Assembly: GCA_025964055.1 (NCBI GenBank)
Contig: JAOPZP010000173.1
Coordinates: 1-9,000, forward strand
Origin: Conexibacter sp.
Lineage (GTDB): Bacteria > Actinomycetota > Thermoleophilia > Solirubrobacterales > Solirubrobacteraceae
DNA length: 9,000 nt
Direction of reading: 5' to 3'
Shown here: positions 5,860-9,000 of the stretch, piece after piece
How positions within the stretch are numbered: the stretch's first letter is position 1
How the letters are laid out: each line of letters begins with the position of its first letter
Notes under the pieces: generated by a model
What the model was told of the DNA's origin: nothing
Seen by the model: the letters and a program-made list of their open reading frames with translations, nothing else
Databases searched by the model: none
Position numbers and translations under genes: made by a program

Positions 5860-6354
5860 TCACGCGTGGGCCCGATCGAGCGCCGACTGCAGCGACTGCG
5901 CGTAGCCGTTGCTCGTGTAGGTGGCCCCGGAGACGACGTCGATCCGGGCGCTCTGCGCGGTCAGCGCCTCGGTGCGCAGCAACGGCCCGGCGACCTGGCT
6001 GATCATCTGCGAGCGGTTGCGGTCGAACGGCAGCGCGAGGTTCGTGATCGAGACGATCCGGCTGCCGCGCACGGTGAGGCGGACCTGCACCGGTCCGTAC
6101 TCGGTCATGACCGCGGCGCCGGTGATGCGGCGGGTCGTCGGCTTGGGCTTCGCCTTGTGCGCGACGGTGGGGGGTCCGGCCGCCTGCGAGGGGGCGGCGG
6201 CGACGCGCGGCGGCACGCGTGCCGGCTTGACCGTCGCGAGCCGTCCCTTCGCGACGTGGGGCGTCACGCGGAAGTTGACGACGAGCGCGACCGCCGCGGC
6301 CGTGACCACGACGAGCGTCAGCAGGCGGGGGAGGGGCAGCACGCGGGTCACCAT
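5860..6354 (-). CDS. Membrane-anchored FMN-binding domain protein
   Basis: A 164-aa protein with one N-terminal membrane helix (about 10-28, 'LLTLVVVTAAAVALVV'), a basic Pro/Ala/Lys-rich linker (about 36-73) and a C-terminal FMN_bind domain (PF04205, about 78-162). The key site is VVSGATYTS (S142-T145). In NqrC/RnfG relatives the Thr of S/T-G-A-T carries FMN through a phosphoester bond, so T145 is the predicted flavin attachment residue. 'DVVSGATYTSNGYAQSLQSAL' is the usual family end. It is the likely extracytoplasmic electron acceptor of the reductase encoded just upstream. Its ATG overlaps the reductase stop (ATGGTGA, 7 bases shared). It has no Shine-Dalgarno of its own, so it is probably made by translational coupling. 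The open frame extends further upstream only as a shadow of the reductase gene. No FMN transferase (ApbE) gene is in the window. Confidence 0.88.
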   Translation of the reverse strand: MVTRVLPLPRLLTLVVVTAAAVALVVNFRVTPHVAKGRLATVKPARVPPRVAAAPSQAAGPPTVAHKAKPKPTTRRITGAAVMTEYGPVQVRLTVRGSRIVSITNLALPFDRNRSQMISQVAGPLLRTEALTAQSARIDVVSGATYTSNGYAQSLQSALDRAHA

Positions 6355-7712
6355 GCGAAGCGCTCGACGTGGATGTGGCGGCGGGGCACGCGCAGCTGGC
6401 GCAGGCTGTCCTCGGCGAGCGCCGTCATGGCGGGCGGGCCGCAGACGTAGACGTCGCGCCCGCGAACGTCCGGCACGAGGCCGCGCAGGTGCGTCGGTCC
6501 GAGCAGCGCCTGGTTGCCCGGGTCGCGGTGGTCGCCGAGCACGTAGTGCACGGCGGCGCCCCGCCGCGCGGCCAGCGCGTCGAGCTCGGCGCGGAAGACG
6601 ACGTCGGGCGCGTCGATCGCGCGGTAGACGAGCGTCAGCTCCCCCGGTGCGGCCGGGAGGTCCTCGAACAGCGCGCGCAGGGGGGTGATGCCGACGCCGC
6701 CCGCCACGAGCAGCACGCGCCGGCGCGTGCGGACCGCCTCGGTCAGCGTCCCGAACGGCCCCTCGGCGATCACCCGCGTGCCCGGGCGCAGCAGCGCCGC
6801 CCGCGCGGTGTAGTCGCCCAGGCTCTTGACGGTGACGCGCAGCCGGTCCCGGGCGGGCGGCGCCGACAGCGAGAACGGATGCGCCTGCCACCAGCCGTCA
6901 CCGGTGAGGAACCGCCACAGGAAGAACTGACCGGAGCGGGCGCCGAGGCGATCCAGGCGCCGGCCCGAGATGTGCAGGGAGACGACGCCGTCGCCCTCGG
7001 GAACCACCGCCTCGATGCGCATCCCGTGCCACAGCGTCTGCCCGAGCGGGACGAGCAGCCGGAAGGCCACGATCGCGCCGAGCGTGACCAGGTACAGCAC
7101 GCGCCAGTAGTCCTTGGCCAGCGGATCGGCGCTGAACTCGCTGCCGTTGGAGAGCTGATGGGCGAAGGCCAGCGCCATGGCCGCGTAGGTCATGAGGTGC
7201 ACCGCGTGCCAGACCTCGTAGGGCAGCCGGCGCCGGACGATGACCAGCGACGTGACGACCACGACGATCAGCAGGCCCATCCCGATCGTGGCCGTGATCA
7301 TGTCGTCGTAGCTGCTCAGCAGCTTGGAGATCTCGTGCCACAGCGACGTGCGGCCGGTGAGCGTGTAGCCCGCGGTGATCAGCACCGTGTGGGCGAGCAG
7401 CAGCCACAGGACCAGCTTGCCGTTGCGCCGGTGCCACTGGGCGAGCGTGTCGAAGCCGGCCAGCCGCTCGAGCCACGGCAGGCGCGCCACGAGCAGGATC
7501 TGCACCAGCGCGAGGTACGTGCCGACCAGCCCGGTGAGCCGTCCCGCGCTGATCAGCGCGGTGCCCAGGTCGCCCACGCCGTTCAGCGCGCCGCCCTGGT
7601 ACCAGAGCCCGGCGACGACCGCGAGGTTGGCGAGGAACAGCAGCCAGAGGTCCCCGGCTCCCAGTCCGGTGACGCGCCGGGGCGCGCGCTGCTCGTAGGC
7701 CAGTTCCGACAT
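6348..7712 (-). CDS. Ferric-reductase-like transmembrane haem/FAD/NAD(P)H oxidoreductase
   Basis: A 454-aa protein. The N-terminal half has about six membrane helices (roughly 21-39, 57-76, 100-117, 138-160, 166-187, 204-222). Histidines are placed as in the ferric reductase domain: H94 and H108, 14 apart, and H172 and H185, 13 apart (H169 nearby). These suggest two stacked b-haems. The cytoplasmic half is a ferredoxin-reductase module. HPFSLS (278-283) binds FAD, 'GGVGITPLRALFEDL' (338-352) and 'VYVCGPPAM' (421-429, C424) bind NAD(P)H, and the chain ends in an aromatic Trp after 'HIHVERF'. It should pass electrons from NAD(P)H across the membrane, probably to the FMN protein encoded next. 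The ATG at 7712 has no Shine-Dalgarno but has TACCGT six bases upstream, the layout of a leaderless mRNA. Relatives include ferric reductases and NADPH-oxidase-like enzymes; the terminal acceptor is not known. Confidence 0.9.
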   Translation of the reverse strand: MSELAYEQRAPRRVTGLGAGDLWLLFLANLAVVAGLWYQGGALNGVGDLGTALISAGRLTGLVGTYLALVQILLVARLPWLERLAGFDTLAQWHRRNGKLVLWLLLAHTVLITAGYTLTGRTSLWHEISKLLSSYDDMITATIGMGLLIVVVVTSLVIVRRRLPYEVWHAVHLMTYAAMALAFAHQLSNGSEFSADPLAKDYWRVLYLVTLGAIVAFRLLVPLGQTLWHGMRIEAVVPEGDGVVSLHISGRRLDRLGARSGQFFLWRFLTGDGWWQAHPFSLSAPPARDRLRVTVKSLGDYTARAALLRPGTRVIAEGPFGTLTEAVRTRRRVLLVAGGVGITPLRALFEDLPAAPGELTLVYRAIDAPDVVFRAELDALAARRGAAVHYVLGDHRDPGNQALLGPTHLRGLVPDVRGRDVYVCGPPAMTALAEDSLRQLRVPRRHIHVERFAW

Positions 7713-7718
7713 GCGCCG

Positions 7719-7724
7719 ACGGTA
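7719..7724 (-). promoter_or_regulatory. Possible -10 box of the redox operon, leaderless start
   Basis: On the minus strand this reads TACCGT, fitting TANNNT, and ends six bases before the ATG of the reductase. Transcription would then begin at or next to the start codon, which agrees with the lack of a Shine-Dalgarno. Confidence 0.45.
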
Positions 7725-7733
7725 CGAGCCCGC

Positions 7734-7751
7734 CCGTCAGGTTTCGGTCAG
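7734..7751. promoter_or_regulatory. 11-bp-periodic direct repeat, candidate OmpR-type operator
   Basis: CCGTCAG (7734-7740) and CGGTCAG (7745-7751) match at six of seven positions with starts exactly 11 bp apart, separated by GTTT. OmpR/PhoB-type regulators bind as head-to-tail dimers to direct repeats with this 11-bp period. The site overlaps the expected -35 regions of both divergent promoters. Binding by the adjacent regulator is inferred. Confidence 0.45.
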
Positions 7752-7762
7752 CCGCCCGCGGC

Positions 7763-7768
7763 TACAGT
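7763..7768 (+). promoter_or_regulatory. Possible -10 box of the two-component operon, leaderless start
   Basis: TACAGT fits TANNNT and ends eight bases before the response regulator ATG at 7777. No Shine-Dalgarno is present between them, so the mRNA may begin at or very near the start codon. Confidence 0.45.
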
Positions 7769-7776
7769 CGCTGGCA

Positions 7777-8433
7777 ATGCGCGTGCTGGTGGTCGAAGAC
7801 GAGGCGGATCTCGCAGACGCCGTCGCGCGCGGCCTGCGCGAGTGGAGCATGGCGGTCGACGTCGCCGCCGACGGCGAGGCGGCGCTGATGAGCCTCGGCG
7901 TCCACGACTACGAGGTGCTCGTGCTGGACCGCGACCTGCCCGGCATCAGCGGCGACGAGGTCTGCCGGCGCGTCGTCGCCGGTCCGCAACGGCCCCGCGT
8001 GCTCATGCTCACCGCCGCGGCCGGTGCCGGCGACGTGGTCGACGGCTTCGCCCTCGGCGCCGACGACTACCTCCGCAAGCCGTTCGACTTCGGGGAGCTC
8101 GTCGCGCGCATCACGGCGCTGGCCCGCCGCGACGGTCCCGCCGCCGCGCCGGTCCTGCAGCGCGGGGACCTCACGCTCGACCCGCTCCGGCGGGAGGCGC
8201 GACGCGCCGGCCGCGACCTCGGCCTGACGCCCAAGGAGCTCGGCGTGCTGCGGGTGCTGCTGGAGGCCCAGGGCGGGATCGTGAGCCAGGAGGAGCTGCT
8301 CGTCCGGGCGTGGGACGAGCACGCCAACCCGTTCTCCAACGCCATGCGGATGGTCGTGATGGCGCTGCGCCGCAAGCTCGGCGACCCGCCGGTCATCGAG
8401 ACGGTGCGCGGCTTCGGCTACCGGATCCCGTGA
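7777..8433 (+). CDS. OmpR/PhoB-family response regulator
   Basis: A 218-aa two-domain regulator. The receiver domain (1-about 115) has the acidic pair E7/D8, the phosphoacceptor D51 in 'VLVLDRDLPG', T79 in 'VLMLTA' and K101 in 'YLRKPFDFGELVARI'. The C-terminal winged helix (about 125-218) has 'LTPKELGVLRVLLEAQGGIVSQEELL', the recognition helix 'NAMRMVVMALRRKLG' and the wing 'IETVRGFGYRIP'. It is phosphorylated by the histidine kinase that follows and binds direct repeats as a dimer. ATG 7777 is chosen because the receiver begins canonically there (MRVLVVEDEADL). Codons upstream in the same frame lie in the promoter. The gene is divergent from the ferric-reductase-like operon, its likely target along with itself. 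Confidence 0.93.
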   Translation: MRVLVVEDEADLADAVARGLREWSMAVDVAADGEAALMSLGVHDYEVLVLDRDLPGISGDEVCRRVVAGPQRPRVLMLTAAAGAGDVVDGFALGADDYLRKPFDFGELVARITALARRDGPAAAPVLQRGDLTLDPLRREARRAGRDLGLTPKELGVLRVLLEAQGGIVSQEELLVRAWDEHANPFSNAMRMVVMALRRKLGDPPVIETVRGFGYRIP

Positions 8434-8441
8434 GGCGGCTC

Positions 8442-9000
8442 ATGCGACCGACGGTGCGCCTGCGGCTCGCGGCGCTCTATTCCGTCGCGTTCCTCATCGG
8501 TGGAGGCCTCCTCCTGGGCTTCAGCTACCTGGTCGTCCGCGACAGCCTGCTGTCCAACGGTCCCGCGGCGCGCCAGGCGGTCATCCATCGGCTCGGCCCC
8601 TCCGCCGCCGCCGACCGCGACGACCGCGCGCGCGACCGCATCATCGACCAGACCCGCCGCGAGCTGCGCATCGCGGCGCTGGACCGGCTGCAGGACGCCT
8701 ACTTCCTGGCGCTCGCGGTGGCCGCGGTGCTGTCGGCGACGCTGGGATGGCTACTGGCCGGGCGGGCGCTGCGCCCGTTGAGCGAGATCACCGCGACCGC
8801 GCGGCGGGTCTCGCAGGAGAACCTGCACGAGCGGATCGCGCTCACCGGCCCCGACGACGAGCTCAAGGAGCTGGCCGACACGTTCGACACGATGCTCGCG
8901 CGTCTCGACGCGGCGTTCGAGAGCCAGCGCAGCTTCATCGCCAGCGCCTCCCACGAGCTGCGCACGCCGCTCTCGATCATCCGCACCGAGGTCGACGTGA
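8442..9000 (+). CDS. Sensor histidine kinase, 5' part (runs off the window)
   Basis: The first 186 codons are present and the frame stays open to the last base. Membrane helix 1 (about 9-32) and helix 2 (about 87-106) enclose a short outside segment of about 54 residues rich in Arg and Asp, with no known sensor fold visible. A HAMP domain follows (about 107-158, 'GRALRPLSEITATARRV', 'DDELKELADTFDTMLARL'), then the dimerisation helix with the phosphorylated His, H171 in ASHELRTPLS. The ATP-binding domain must lie past the edge. ATG 8442 is preferred because GAGG lies six bases before it. A GTG at 8430 in the same frame, overlapping the regulator's TGA, would add four residues. The gap to the regulator stop is eight bases, so the pair is one operon. 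Confidence 0.92.
   Translation, partial: MRPTVRLRLAALYSVAFLIGGGLLLGFSYLVVRDSLLSNGPAARQAVIHRLGPSAAADRDDRARDRIIDQTRRELRIAALDRLQDAYFLALAVAAVLSATLGWLLAGRALRPLSEITATARRVSQENLHERIALTGPDDELKELADTFDTMLARLDAAFESQRSFIASASHELRTPLSIIRTEVDV

Noticed and set aside
4052..5863. 603-codon minus-strand frame across the hydrolase
   Set aside because: It is Arg/Pro/Ala-rich without motifs, and overlaps the true frame that holds the Ser-Asp-His triad.
4852..6450. 532-codon plus-strand frame opposite the hydrolase and FMN-binding genes
   Set aside because: It has repetitive Arg/Gly/Val content and crosses two well-supported minus-strand genes and their spacer.
6355..6891. Upstream extension of the FMN-binding gene to a 343-aa protein
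   Set aside because: The added part lies over the NAD(P)H domain of the reductase in another frame. The ATG at 6354 starts a normal membrane anchor and overlaps the reductase stop.
7711..7776. N-terminal extension of the response regulator
   Set aside because: These codons lie in the divergent promoter gap and precede a canonical receiver start.
1..9000. Search for CRISPR, insertion sequences, tRNA/rRNA or phage genes
   Set aside because: No repeat array, transposase, terminal inverted repeats or RNA gene could be seen by reading both strands. The M15 enzyme is endolysin-like but has no phage neighbours.

Overview
The window is very GC-rich, with G or C at most third codon positions and long non-coding open frames opposite its real genes. 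This suits a high-GC actinobacterium. The leaderless-type starts, the F420-type (deazaflavin) nitroreductase and the DUF6510 zinc-ribbon protein fit the same phylum. A Thermoleophilia/Solirubrobacterales-like host is a reasonable guess but cannot be proved from 9 kb. There are no tRNAs, rRNAs, insertion sequences or CRISPR arrays, and base composition shows no sign of recent transfer.

Layout. (1) 1-209: the end of a VOC/glyoxalase-fold gene on the plus strand. It is separated by a perfect 14-bp hairpin from (2) a convergent secreted zinc metallopeptidase of 739 aa (271-2490, minus), whose 5' leader holds a stem-loop just upstream of its ribosome binding site. (3) 2656-3161, plus: a two-gene micro-operon of a 75-aa winged-helix-like protein and a DUF6510 zinc-ribbon protein. 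Its end overlaps, tail to tail by 35 bp, (4) a three-gene minus-strand series. In transcription order this is an exported tripeptidyl-aminopeptidase-type alpha/beta hydrolase (4255-5775), an exported M15 peptidoglycan peptidase (3567-4211) and a deazaflavin-dependent nitroreductase (3127-3534). (5) 5860-7712, minus: a translationally coupled pair, a six-helix ferric-reductase-like haem/FAD/NAD(P)H membrane protein and an FMN-binding protein. (6) 7777-9000, plus, divergent from (5): an OmpR-type response regulator and a sensor histidine kinase cut off by the window edge.

How the genes may work together. The membrane reductase could take electrons from NAD(P)H through FAD and two haems across the membrane to FMN carried by the small anchored FMN-binding protein. 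The divergent two-component system is the obvious candidate regulator. The 64-bp gap between the two units holds an 11-bp-periodic direct repeat flanked on both sides by TANNNT -10-like boxes 6-8 nt from each ATG. The other units are mostly exported hydrolases acting on proteins, peptides or the cell wall.

No wholly new system is evident. The items most worth a second look are the shared operator between the redox pair and the two-component system, the leader hairpin whose loop matches the metallopeptidase Shine-Dalgarno, and the overlapping micro-operon of two small uncharacterised proteins.
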